From Salinicoccus luteus DSM 17002 (GTDB lineage: Bacteria > Bacillota > Bacilli > Staphylococcales > Salinicoccaceae), in assembly GCF_000712035.1 (NCBI RefSeq), contig NZ_JONV01000007.1, forward strand, positions 124,001 to 188,000: a stretch of 64,000 nucleotides of DNA, in the 5' to 3' direction. Below, one piece after another: positions 26,383 to 34,207 of the stretch. Position 1 is the first letter of the stretch. Each line of letters begins with the position of its first letter. The position numbers and the translations under genes are program-made. The notes under the pieces are model-generated. The model had not been told where the DNA came from, ran no database searches, and worked only from the letters and a program-made list of their open reading frames with translations.

Positions 26383-26943
26383 TTATTGGTTTGGTGATTC
26401 TTCAAATTGCTTGTGTGCCTCCTTGTACCAGTCGTTTCCATGACTGTCGTTTATGACGATGCATGGAAAGTCCTCAACCTCGAGCTTTCTGATCGCTTCC
26501 GTCCCGAGGTCTTCATAGGCGATCACCTCGGAGGAGATGATCTTTTGGGCAAGCAGTGCCCCTGTACCTCCGATTGCTGCCATATAGACTGCAGAATGCT
26601 TTTTTATTGAAGCGATCACTTCTTCGTTTCTGTAGCCTTTGCCGATCATGCCCTTCAGGCCTTCTTCCATCAGTCTCGGCGCATAGGCGTCCATACGGCT
26701 GCTTGTCGTCGGGCCGGCCGAACCGATGACACTATCGGGCTTGTTCGGTGTGGGACCCACATAGTAGATGACCTGGCCTTCCAGCGCGACGGGCAGTGTC
26801 CCCCCCTTTTCCAGCTGCTCCACCATCCGCTTGTGTGCTGCATCCCGCGCCGTATAGAGCGTTCCCGTCAACAGTACCTGTTCACCACTCCTCAGTTTCT
26901 CGACCGCCCCTCTTTCGAAGGGGACCTTCAGTCTGATGCTCAT
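26383..26943 (-). CDS. class I fumarase-family hydratase, beta subunit (fumarase / mesaconase / tartrate dehydratase type)
   Basis: This 186-residue protein matches the C-terminal (beta) domain of iron-sulfur class I hydro-lyases: LLTGTLYTARDAAHKRM, YVGPTPNKPDSVIGSAGPTTSSRMDAYAP and MIGKGYRNEE. It pairs with the alpha subunit encoded 12 bp upstream to form a two-subunit enzyme adding or removing water at an alpha-hydroxy diacid. The family covers fumarase, mesaconase ((S)-citramalate from mesaconate) and L-tartrate dehydratase. The citramalyl-CoA-type lyase in the same operon favours mesaconase, but sequence alone cannot decide. Confidence 0.9.
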   Translation of the reverse strand: MSIRLKVPFERGAVEKLRSGEQVLLTGTLYTARDAAHKRMVEQLEKGGTLPVALEGQVIYYVGPTPNKPDSVIGSAGPTTSSRMDAYAPRLMEEGLKGMIGKGYRNEEVIASIKKHSAVYMAAIGGTGALLAQKIISSEVIAYEDLGTEAIRKLEVEDFPCIVINDSHGNDWYKEAHKQFEESPNQ

Positions 26944-26955
26944 GACTATTCCTCC

Positions 26956-27798
26956 CTACATCACGAAATGCTTATGCCGGCTTGCATGGCAGTTCAGGTT
27001 TACGGCGACGGGCAATGCCGCAATATGGCATGGTGCCGTCTCCACTTTGATGTCGAGCGCCGTCGTACTGCCTCCCATGCCCTGCGGGCCGATGCCTAGC
27101 TTATTGACTTCCGTCATCAATTCCTCTTCCAACCCCGCAATTTCAGGGTCTTCATGCCTCTCGCCGACAGGACGGAACAGCGATTTCTTGGCAAGGTATG
27201 GGGATACTTCGAAGTTGCCACCGATGCCGATGCCGATTACAAGCGGCGGGCAGGCATTCGGGCCGGCTTCACGGACGGTGTCGAGAATGAACTTCTTGAC
27301 CCCCTCCATTCCGGCACTCGGGGTAAGCATCTTCATTGCACTCATGTTCTCTGCGCCACCCCCTTTGGCGGACATCTGGACTTCCAGGCCGTCCCCTTCC
27401 ACAAGTTCTATATGGATGACGGCGGGCGTGTTGTCTCCGGTATTCCTGCGATTGATGGGGTCATCCACTATGGAATACCTCAAGTATCCTTCATCATAGC
27501 CCTTTTTGACCCCCTCATTGATGGCCTCCTGCAAAGACCCTCCGGCGATGTGGCAGTCCTGTCCAAGCTTTACTATGAAGACCGATACGCCGGTATCCTG
27601 GCACATGGGCACCCTGTTGGAAGTGGCGATATCCGCATTTTCTATCAGCTGGTTCAGAATCGATTTGCCGGCCTCGGACTTCTCGGTCCTGACCGACTCC
27701 TTGAAGGCATTGACGACATCCTCTCCCAGATCGTAGTTCGCTTCCTGGCATATCCTGGCCACTTCATCGACGATATCCTGGTATGCTATCTCTTTCAT
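26956..27798 (-). CDS. class I fumarase-family hydratase, alpha subunit
   Basis: This 280-residue subunit carries the 4Fe-4S cluster. The three candidate ligand cysteines are Cys66 (PMCQDTG), Cys183 (NACPPLVIGIG) and Cys270 (NLNCHASRH). GGSLQEAINEGVKKGY and SAKGGGAENMS are typical of the family. Together with the beta subunit it forms an oxygen-sensitive hydro-lyase of the fumarase/mesaconase/tartrate dehydratase group. It sits between the MaoC hydratase and the beta subunit with 12-bp gaps. Two-subunit size argues against the fused enterobacterial FumA/FumB type. Confidence 0.92.
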   Translation of the reverse strand: MKEIAYQDIVDEVARICQEANYDLGEDVVNAFKESVRTEKSEAGKSILNQLIENADIATSNRVPMCQDTGVSVFIVKLGQDCHIAGGSLQEAINEGVKKGYDEGYLRYSIVDDPINRRNTGDNTPAVIHIELVEGDGLEVQMSAKGGGAENMSAMKMLTPSAGMEGVKKFILDTVREAGPNACPPLVIGIGIGGNFEVSPYLAKKSLFRPVGERHEDPEIAGLEEELMTEVNKLGIGPQGMGGSTTALDIKVETAPCHIAALPVAVNLNCHASRHKHFVM

Positions 27799-27810
27799 CC
27801 TCTGCCTCCT

Positions 27811-28335
27811 TCACTGCCCTTTCTGGGCATCGAGCACCTTCTGCAGGAGTGCGTCGCCCTGCTTTGGTGCATGTTCCCTCTTATAGACCATCATCGTCCG
27901 CTTGAATGAAATGACCACCTCACCCCGCTGGTTGTAGCCGAAAGTCTTCACATTGACGATGCCGACATGGGGACGGGATTTTGATTCCCTGAGTCCGGTC
28001 ACTTCCGAATAGGAGTAGATGGTGTCCCCTTCAAACACCGGATTGGGAAGCTTGATATCGTCCCATCCGAGGTTCGCCATCGCATTTTGCGAAATGTCGG
28101 TGACCGACTGGCCGGTCACCAGCGCCAGTGTGAATGTCGAATCGACAAGCGGCTGTCCGAAATCCGTCTGTTCTGAATAATAGTCGTCAAAATGGATTGG
28201 ATTCGTGTTCTGGGTCAACAGCGTCATATAGATGTTGTCCGTCTTTGTCACCGTCCTGCCGAGTGGGTGGGGATAGATGTCCCCTTCGGAAAAATCCTCA
28301 TAGTACCTGCCTGTCCAGCCCTGTTGAATGCTCAT
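27811..28335 (-). CDS. MaoC-family enoyl-CoA hydratase (itaconyl-/mesaconyl-CoA hydratase type)
   Basis: This 174-residue hot-dog-fold protein has the R-specific hydratase active-site pattern: NTNPIHFDDYYSEQTDFGQPLVDSTFTLALVTG contains the Asp/His pair. LGWDDIKLPNPVFEGDTIYSYSEV and VNVKTFGYNQRGEVVISF are shared with the MaoC proteins that hydrate C4/C5 dicarboxylyl-CoA esters next to CitE-like lyases. Hydration of itaconyl-CoA or mesaconyl-CoA to citramalyl-CoA is the expected role. The gene lies 10 bp after the CoA transferase. The exact substrate is inferred from context. Confidence 0.85.
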   Translation of the reverse strand: MSIQQGWTGRYYEDFSEGDIYPHPLGRTVTKTDNIYMTLLTQNTNPIHFDDYYSEQTDFGQPLVDSTFTLALVTGQSVTDISQNAMANLGWDDIKLPNPVFEGDTIYSYSEVTGLRESKSRPHVGIVNVKTFGYNQRGEVVISFKRTMMVYKREHAPKQGDALLQKVLDAQKGQ

Positions 28336-28345
28336 GAATTTCCTC

Positions 28346-29503
28346 CTATTTATTGAATGTTTCAGACTTCAGTCCAAGTTCCTCCAAAATGCTGTCCGTA
28401 TGCTCACCAAGTCCCGGCACCGGCTTCATCACCGCTTCGAAGCCGTTCATCGTCACCGGCGGCACAAGTGCACTGATCCGCCCTTCCGGTGTCTCCACAT
28501 CCTTCCAGCGGTCCCTCGCCTTCAGCTGCGGATGATTGAAGAAATCCTTCATTGTATTGAGCCTTGCATTGGCGATTTTTGCATTTTCGACGCGTTCAAT
28601 GACGGTTTCGGATGTAAGGTTGGAAAACTGCTCCTCGATCAGTGCCTTCAAGGCCGCCCTGTTCTCCGAGCGCAGCGAATTGGTGTTGAACCGTGCATCA
28701 TTCTTAAGCTCCGGGTCATCCAGCACCCTGTCACAGAACTGTGCCCACTCGCGTTCATTCTGCAGGCCGATGAACACGGTCTTGCCATCTCCACAGACGA
28801 ACGGTCCATAGGGATAGATGGTCGAATGGCTCGCCCCCGTGCGTTTCGGCTCCTTGTTTCCATAGGCGGCGTAGTATGCAGGATAACCCATCCATTCACC
28901 GAGCGCCTCCAGCATGGAGACTTCCATGACCGTCCCCCTGCCCGTCTTCATGCGGTTCATCAAAGCGGTGAGCACGCCCGTATAGGCGTACATGCCTGCT
29001 GCGATATCCGCGATGGATATGCCTGCTTTCGATGGCTCCTCTTCCGTTCCGGTCACCGATACGAGTCCCGCTTCACATTGGACCAGCAGGTCATAGGCCT
29101 TCTTCTGTTCATATGGGCCGCCCTTGCCGTAGCCCGAGAGGCTGCAGACAACAAGTTCAGGATGCTTTTCAACCAGCTCTTCAGGGACGAACCCCATGCG
29201 CTCAAGTGCACCGGGCGCCAGGTTCTGTATCAGTACATCCGCTTTTCCAATCAGCTTCGACAATGCTTCCTTCCCTTCGTCCGATTTGAGGTCGAGGGCG
29301 ATCGACTCCTTTGAACGGTTGCACCATACGAAATGGCTCGACATTCCATTGACGGTCGTATCATATCCTCTGGCGAAATCACCGACATCAGGCCTCTCGA
29401 CCTTTATTACTCTTGCCCCAAGATCCGCAAGCTGTCTCGTTGCGAAAGGGACGGCAATGGCCTGCTCCAAAGAGACGACCGTTATACCTTCCAGTGGCAG
29501 CAT
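28346..29503 (-). CDS. CaiB/BaiF (family III) CoA transferase
   Basis: The product has 385 residues. The N-terminal Rossmann half begins LEGITVVSLEQAIAVPFATRQLADLGARVIKVERP. The catalytic Asp of the family is in KKAYDLLVQ (Asp138), preceded by SLSGYGKGGPYEQ. Family III enzymes move CoA from a donor such as succinyl-CoA to a carboxylate. Here the acceptor could be itaconate, mesaconate, citramalate or methylsuccinate, activating it for the hydratase and lyase encoded beside it. It follows the lyase gene by 14 bp. There is no frameshift and length is normal. Confidence 0.92.
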   Translation of the reverse strand: MLPLEGITVVSLEQAIAVPFATRQLADLGARVIKVERPDVGDFARGYDTTVNGMSSHFVWCNRSKESIALDLKSDEGKEALSKLIGKADVLIQNLAPGALERMGFVPEELVEKHPELVVCSLSGYGKGGPYEQKKAYDLLVQCEAGLVSVTGTEEEPSKAGISIADIAAGMYAYTGVLTALMNRMKTGRGTVMEVSMLEALGEWMGYPAYYAAYGNKEPKRTGASHSTIYPYGPFVCGDGKTVFIGLQNEREWAQFCDRVLDDPELKNDARFNTNSLRSENRAALKALIEEQFSNLTSETVIERVENAKIANARLNTMKDFFNHPQLKARDRWKDVETPEGRISALVPPVTMNGFEAVMKPVPGLGEHTDSILEELGLKSETFNK

Positions 29504-29517
29504 GAAACTCCTCCTTT

Positions 29518-30372
29518 TTAGTAAACGCTTTCATTTTCAAGTAATTTTTTAGCCCGCTCAGCTACAGGGGCATCTATCATCTTTCCATTCACTTGCAGGG
29601 CACCATCGCCTTCATTGAATGAAGTTTCATATGCTTCGACGATTTTCCTCGCTTCCTCGATTTCACGCGCTGTCGGCCCGAATACTTCATTGATTGTTTC
29701 CAGCTGCTTGGGATGTATGACCAGTCTGCCCTGGAAACCCGTGCCCCTGCTCCTGATCGAAGCGGCTTTCAGGCCCTCCGGATCGTTGAAATCCGTATAG
29801 ACTGAATCTATCGGCGGGGCGATGCCGGCAGCACTCGATGCCGTCACCAGCACGGAGCGTGCATAGAGCAGCGCGTCCCCTTCGTCTTTTGGGATGCTGA
29901 CATCAAGCATGTAATCCTCGGCACCGAATGCCAGTGCTTCAATGCGTTCGTTGGATTGTGCAATCTCAGCGGCGTTGATGATGCCCCTCCCGGTCTCAAT
30001 CAATGGCACAATGCGGATCGACCCTGATGGCAAATCATTTTCCCTCTCATAATGGCTGAGCAGAAAATCTGCAATCATCATCTCATCCCGGGTGTCCACC
30101 TTCGGGATGACGATACCGTCAGGAACAGCATCAGTGAGTGTTGCGATATCATCGATGAAGAACGGACTGTGGACATCATTCACTCGTACAAATCTTCTAT
30201 TTTTCGATGCTGGCTGTCCAAGGGCCGCCTTCACCATTCCCCTTGCTTCCTTCTTATCTTTGGGAACGACACTATCCTCAAGATCAAAGATGAGTACATC
30301 GGCCTTAAGCTCCTTTGCCTTATCCAGGAACTTCTCTTTGGCGCCAGGGATGAAAATCCATGTTTTATTCAT
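29518..30372 (-). CDS. HpcH/HpaI-CitE family lyase, (S)-citramalyl-CoA or malyl-CoA lyase type
   Basis: This 284-residue TIM-barrel aldolase carries the CitE hallmarks: WIFIPGAKEKFLDKAKELKADVLIFDLEDSV, FVRVNDV, PLIETGRGIINAAEIA, FGAEDYMLD and GFQGRLVIHPKQLE. The acidic metal ligands Glu and Asp are in place. No citrate lyase alpha, gamma or ligase gene is nearby, so it is not a citrate lyase subunit but a stand-alone CoA-thioester lyase. Cleavage of citramalyl-CoA to acetyl-CoA and pyruvate is the best guess. It is the first gene of the operon, behind a promoter with an embedded operator; the start at 30372 has GAGGGGATG upstream. Confidence 0.9.
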   Translation of the reverse strand: MNKTWIFIPGAKEKFLDKAKELKADVLIFDLEDSVVPKDKKEARGMVKAALGQPASKNRRFVRVNDVHSPFFIDDIATLTDAVPDGIVIPKVDTRDEMMIADFLLSHYERENDLPSGSIRIVPLIETGRGIINAAEIAQSNERIEALAFGAEDYMLDVSIPKDEGDALLYARSVLVTASSAAGIAPPIDSVYTDFNDPEGLKAASIRSRGTGFQGRLVIHPKQLETINEVFGPTAREIEEARKIVEAYETSFNEGDGALQVNGKMIDAPVAERAKKLLENESVY

Positions 30373-30394
30373 TATACATCCCCTCGTCTTGGAT

Positions 30395-30424
30395 ATTGTA
30401 GATTGGATACAATTAAAGTGTAAA
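30395..30424 (-). promoter_or_regulatory. operon promoter with embedded GntR-type operator (ATTGGATACAAT)
   Basis: Minus-strand TTTACA (30419-30424) and TACAAT (30395-30400) are 18 bases apart. The plus-strand 12-mer ATTGGATACAAT at 30402-30413 fills the spacer. It has an ATTG...CAAT dyad and occurs identically in the promoter at 32545-32573. The adjacent GntR protein is the probable binder. Confidence 0.7.
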
Positions 30425-30472
30425 ATAAATCCAATCCTTTGTAAATATAGTTTTTGGAATTTATTGATTTTT

Positions 30473-31129
30473 CTATCTATTTTCCTTTTGTGCCTTCAGA
30501 ACTTCTATCAGATCCTCGCGTGTCCGGTTGATGTGATGGGAAAGTTCGTCTGCCGCCCTCTCTGCATCCCTGTTTGAGATGGCTTCCAGAATGACGCCAT
30601 GCTCCCGATTGGACTTTTCAATCTGGCCGGGAATTACATATGGTGTATCCTTCGCAATCCCGTGCGATACCCTTGCCATCAGACCATGCACCCTTTTGCT
30701 CCTGCATCCGCTGAGGGAGATGGTATGGAACCTTCTGTTCAGATCCACATATTCCTCCTTCTCGAATGTATCCATCATCTTCAGATGCAGCTTCTGCATC
30801 TCATCAAGCGCTTCATCCGTCAGGTGCGGGATGCTCTTTCTGAGGGCCAGGGACTCGAGCATTGTACGAAGTTCGTATATTTCATCGATGTCATCGATGG
30901 TCAGTTCATTGACGACCGCCCCCTTGTGGGGTTCAAGCGTTATCAGCCCCTCCATCTCCAGCGTCTTCAGCGCTTCCCTTACAGGCATCCTGCTTACACC
31001 GAGCTGCTCCGCCAAATCAGCCTGGACCAGATGCTGTCCGGGTGCCAGATCCCCTTTCAGAATCGCCTGCCTTAAAATTGTCGTTACAGAATTCGGCAGT
31101 ACTTCCCTTTGTGCCATCTCAAGTTTCAT
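30473..31129 (-). CDS. GntR family regulator, FCD subfamily
   Basis: This 218-residue regulator has an N-terminal winged helix (SVTTILRQAILKGDLAPGQHLVQADLAEQLGVSRMPVREALKTLEMEGLI) and an all-helical FCD effector domain with metal-binding Asp/His positions (LNRRFHTISL, SNREHGVILEAI). FCD proteins bind organic acids and usually repress nearby catabolic genes. It starts at ATG 31129 with AAAGGTG 7 bases upstream; a GTG at 31138 overlaps that site. It lies between the PrpD-like gene and the lyase-led operon, both of whose promoters contain the same 12-mer. Confidence 0.9.
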   Translation of the reverse strand: MKLEMAQREVLPNSVTTILRQAILKGDLAPGQHLVQADLAEQLGVSRMPVREALKTLEMEGLITLEPHKGAVVNELTIDDIDEIYELRTMLESLALRKSIPHLTDEALDEMQKLHLKMMDTFEKEEYVDLNRRFHTISLSGCRSKRVHGLMARVSHGIAKDTPYVIPGQIEKSNREHGVILEAISNRDAERAADELSHHINRTREDLIEVLKAQKENR

Positions 31130-31158
31130 AACGCTCACCTTTTCCCATATCTTGATTA

Positions 31159-32517
31159 TTATTTTATATCTACCCGGTTTTTAGGAAAAAGCATTTCCAA
31201 ATCTTCAACTTCCTCAAGTGAAAGGACCTTCTGGGCGATTTGTTCACGCTCAGGTTGATCTACCCTCCGACTCAGCTGCATGAATTTATCCACTAGCTCA
31301 TCCTTCGTCACCGGGTGCTCCGGATCCCCTTTCGGATAATCCGTATCGAGCTCGATGGTCTCCCCATTTTTCAACGTCACCTTCGCAAGCGCTCCCCACT
31401 GGTTCGGATAGGCGCCGTCCTTGGCCGAATCGACATAAACCTGGACCTTGGACATCAATCCCCTTATTTCCTCATTCCACAAGTTCTCCTCATTGAATGT
31501 GTAGAGGCTGCCCTCCTGCATCACAAAAGCATGTGCTGTACAGTACTGGAGGCTGAATTTGCCCTGATAGACAGTCATCGGGTTGTCATTGTCCGTAATG
31601 TTGATGGCAACCTGATAGGTGCCGATCTCGATGTTCTCAATGTCATCCGCATCGAACCCCCGATCCCTGGACAGTCCGGAGATGAGGTCCATCGCATGAT
31701 GGGTGTGCCTGCAGGAGGCATGTACCTTAAAGGAGTTCTCCATTATCTTGTACGTCTCCCCCAGGCCCTCCGTCACTTTTGAAACATCGTACGTATCACT
31801 CATCGCTTCGAAGAAACCGCGGTTCCCCTCCAATATACGGGTGGCTGCAGTGAAATCCTTCTGGGCCAGAAGACCGGCGATCACCCCGTTCATCGCCGCT
31901 TTTCCGGGATGGAGCTGCTTCGACATCGCACCATCTTCGATGAACTCCCATAAACCGGCCGCCTGTGTGCCCGCACTGCCAAGTGCATGGACAATCTGTG
32001 CTTCAGACAGGCCGAGCAGTTTTGACACAGCTGCTGCCGCACCGAACGTGCCGCATGTTGCGGTGTTATGCCAATAGTAGTAGTGGGAAGGCGTTACCGC
32101 CTCACCGATTCTGAAGCAAACTTCATAGCCGGCAACGACTGCAGTGATCAGATCCTTGCCGGAAAGGCCGTCCCGTTCGGCAATCGCCAGTGCAGCCGGG
32201 ATGACGACGGTCGCTGCATGGATGATGGAACCCTTATGGATATCGTCCTGTTCGACGATATGGCTCGATGCACCATTGAGCAGAGCTGCATTCGCTACAG
32301 ATGACTTCCCGCCCGTGATCAACGTCGCATGCTCATGTCCTCCAAGCTCTCTGACCATCTCCTCCACCTTCGCAATTGGCGGCGTATCTGACCCCGCAAT
32401 GGCAGAACTGAAATAGTCGAGGATGCAAAGCTTCGTAAATTCCACAACGTCATCCGGCAGCTGCTCATAGGAGACCGACCGGATATATGATGCGAGTGAC
32501 TCACTTAATTTCATCAT
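31159..32517 (-). CDS. MmgE/PrpD family protein
   Basis: The product has 452 residues of the MmgE/PrpD fold: a large helical domain (about 1-270) and a lid domain. Motifs include LDYFSSAIAGSDTPP, HIVEQDDIHKGSIIHAATVVIPAALA, QLHPGKAAMNGVIAGLLA and VHASCRHTHHAMD. The family includes 2-methylcitrate dehydratase, cis-aconitate decarboxylase (itaconate-forming) and epimerases. No methylcitrate synthase or lyase is present, so a methylcitrate role is not supported. Joint control with the C5-acid operon suggests it feeds or isomerises that substrate. ATG 32517 and ATG 32514 are adjacent; the AAGGGG site suits 32514 slightly better. Confidence 0.87.
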   Translation of the reverse strand: MMKLSESLASYIRSVSYEQLPDDVVEFTKLCILDYFSSAIAGSDTPPIAKVEEMVRELGGHEHATLITGGKSSVANAALLNGASSHIVEQDDIHKGSIIHAATVVIPAALAIAERDGLSGKDLITAVVAGYEVCFRIGEAVTPSHYYYWHNTATCGTFGAAAAVSKLLGLSEAQIVHALGSAGTQAAGLWEFIEDGAMSKQLHPGKAAMNGVIAGLLAQKDFTAATRILEGNRGFFEAMSDTYDVSKVTEGLGETYKIMENSFKVHASCRHTHHAMDLISGLSRDRGFDADDIENIEIGTYQVAINITDNDNPMTVYQGKFSLQYCTAHAFVMQEGSLYTFNEENLWNEEIRGLMSKVQVYVDSAKDGAYPNQWGALAKVTLKNGETIELDTDYPKGDPEHPVTKDELVDKFMQLSRRVDQPEREQIAQKVLSLEEVEDLEMLFPKNRVDIK

Positions 32518-32544
32518 GACACCCCTTTGTTTGAAGTTACACCC

Positions 32545-32573
32545 ATTATATTGGATACAATAGCCAATATCAA
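32545..32573 (-). promoter_or_regulatory. promoter of the PrpD-like gene with the same embedded operator
   Basis: Minus-strand TTGATA (32568-32573) and TATAAT (32545-32550) are spaced exactly 17 bases. The plus-strand 12-mer ATTGGATACAAT (32550-32561) overlaps the -10 box. It sits inside a larger ATATTGG...CCAATAT repeat, and AGCCAATAT recurs about 30 bp upstream. Confidence 0.75.
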
Positions 32574-32598
32574 ATATTTTCTGAAAACTTAGCCAATA

Positions 32599-32627
32599 TA
32601 AAAAGACTTTGCCGAAGCAAAGTCTTC
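32599..32627 (-). terminator. terminator of mqo
   Basis: AAGACTTTGC and GCAAAGTCTT enclose a TTCG tetraloop, followed by T-rich sequence on the minus strand, 50 bp after the mqo stop codon. Confidence 0.9.
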
Positions 32628-32677
32628 AATTAAAATGATAAATTTTCATAAATGTACATAATAAGTGTCTCCAGATT

Positions 32678-34159
32678 CTATTCCAGCTCAAGGTCCTGGG
32701 AAGTCGCCTTCCGGATTTCTTTCAACAATGCACTGTCTTCTATTAAAGAGTGTCCATATGATGGGATGACTTCTTTTATTTTAGGCTCCCATTTCTCCAG
32801 ATATTGCGGGAAGTTCTTTTCAAAGACCTCCAGCACAACAGATACAGACGTAGAGGCGCCCGGGGATTCTCCAAGCAGGGCTATGACGGAGTTGTCCTCA
32901 GAATGAACGACCTCTGTTCCAAACTGGATATATCCTTTCCCGTACTCTTCAGTATCTTTAATCACCTGCACACGTTTTCCCGCTATGATCAAGTCCCAAT
33001 CCTCGTCTTTTGCCCCAGGAACAAATTTCCGCAGCTCCTTCATCCGGTCCGCCTTGTCCATCATGACCTGCTGAATGGAATACTTCACCAGTGGAACGTT
33101 CTTGGCGCCGGCCGACAGCATGGTTAATATGTTGCTCGGGTTAATAGACCTGAAAAGGTCAAGATTGGAACCATGCTTCAGGAATTTAGGGCCTATGGCC
33201 GCGAAAGGACCGAACAATAGACTCTGATCGCCCTGGATATACCGTCTGTCCAAATGAGGCACGGTCATCGGAGGCGTGTTTGGCGGCTCCTTCCCATAAA
33301 CTTTGGCACCGTGCTGCTCCACTATTTCTGGGTTCGTACACACTAAAAATGCACCGCTTATCGGGAAACCGCCAAGATTTCTGCTCTCAGGAATTTTTGT
33401 CTTCTGTAGCATCGGTATGGCATTGCCTCCAGCACCGATGAAGAGATAATCCGCTACATGGTATTCAACCTTATCCGCTTCAAGATTACGGACCTTGACG
33501 CCCCATTTACCATCTCTTCTTCTTTCGAAATCAAGCACCTCGTGATTGTAATGCACTTCTGCATTATCATGTTCACTGATGTTCTTCATCATTTTCCGGG
33601 TGAGTTCACCGAAATTGACATCAGTTCCTGTATCTATTTTACTCGCAGCTACAGGCTCTTCTGATGTACGTCCTTCTGTCATTAGAGGAATCCATTTTTC
33701 CATTTCTTTGAGATCCTCTGTATACTCCATGCCTTCAAACATCGGTAATGGGGATAATGCCTCGTACCGTTTCCTCAGGAAATTTACATTATCCGCACCT
33801 TGCACAAAACTGATATGGGGTAATGGGCGGATGAATTCCTGCGGATTTTGAATCTCTTTATTTTTGACCAGAAAGGACCAGAATTGCTTGGAAACTTCAA
33901 ACTGCTCATTTATTTCTTTTGCCTTTTCAATATCTATGGAGCCGTCTTCCTGTTCCACTGTATAGTTCAGCTCACATAGCGCAGCATGACCCGTTCCGGC
34001 ATTGTTCCTTTCATTTGAACTTTCTATCGCTGGCTTGTCCAACCTTTCAAACAGTTTAATATTCCAATCCGGCTCGATATTCTTTAAAAATGAACCAAAA
34101 GTACTGCTCAAGATGCCAGCACCAATCAGAATGACTTTTTTAGGTTCTGTGTTATCCAT
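32678..34159 (-). CDS. mqo: malate:quinone oxidoreductase
   Basis: This 493-residue peripheral membrane flavoprotein oxidises malate to oxaloacetate and passes electrons to the quinone pool. The FAD-binding start (KKVILIGAGILSSTFGSFLKNIEPDW) and SSNERNNAGTGHAALCELNYT are hallmark Mqo blocks, with HLDRRYIQGDQSLLFGPFA and LLGESPGASTSV further on. Length is typical. The start at 34159 has GAAAGGTG upstream. The neighbours (lactate permease upstream on the same strand, cstA beyond) make this a C3/C4-acid respiration locus. It ends at its own terminator. Confidence 0.96.
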   Translation of the reverse strand: MDNTEPKKVILIGAGILSSTFGSFLKNIEPDWNIKLFERLDKPAIESSNERNNAGTGHAALCELNYTVEQEDGSIDIEKAKEINEQFEVSKQFWSFLVKNKEIQNPQEFIRPLPHISFVQGADNVNFLRKRYEALSPLPMFEGMEYTEDLKEMEKWIPLMTEGRTSEEPVAASKIDTGTDVNFGELTRKMMKNISEHDNAEVHYNHEVLDFERRRDGKWGVKVRNLEADKVEYHVADYLFIGAGGNAIPMLQKTKIPESRNLGGFPISGAFLVCTNPEIVEQHGAKVYGKEPPNTPPMTVPHLDRRYIQGDQSLLFGPFAAIGPKFLKHGSNLDLFRSINPSNILTMLSAGAKNVPLVKYSIQQVMMDKADRMKELRKFVPGAKDEDWDLIIAGKRVQVIKDTEEYGKGYIQFGTEVVHSEDNSVIALLGESPGASTSVSVVLEVFEKNFPQYLEKWEPKIKEVIPSYGHSLIEDSALLKEIRKATSQDLELE

Positions 34160-34207
34160 TTTATGGTCACCTTTCTCATTTAAAATAATCTATTCCAATA
34201 ATGTTTT

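Noticed and set aside
26383..27798. L-tartrate dehydratase as the firm identity of the alpha/beta hydratase
   Set aside because: The family motifs are shared by fumarase, mesaconase and tartrate dehydratase. The operon context favours C5 acids, though the tartrate/D-malate-type dehydrogenase keeps tartrate possible.
29518..30372. Citrate lyase beta subunit
   Set aside because: No citC, citD, citF, citG or citX gene is present. The protein fits stand-alone CoA-thioester lyases of the same superfamily.
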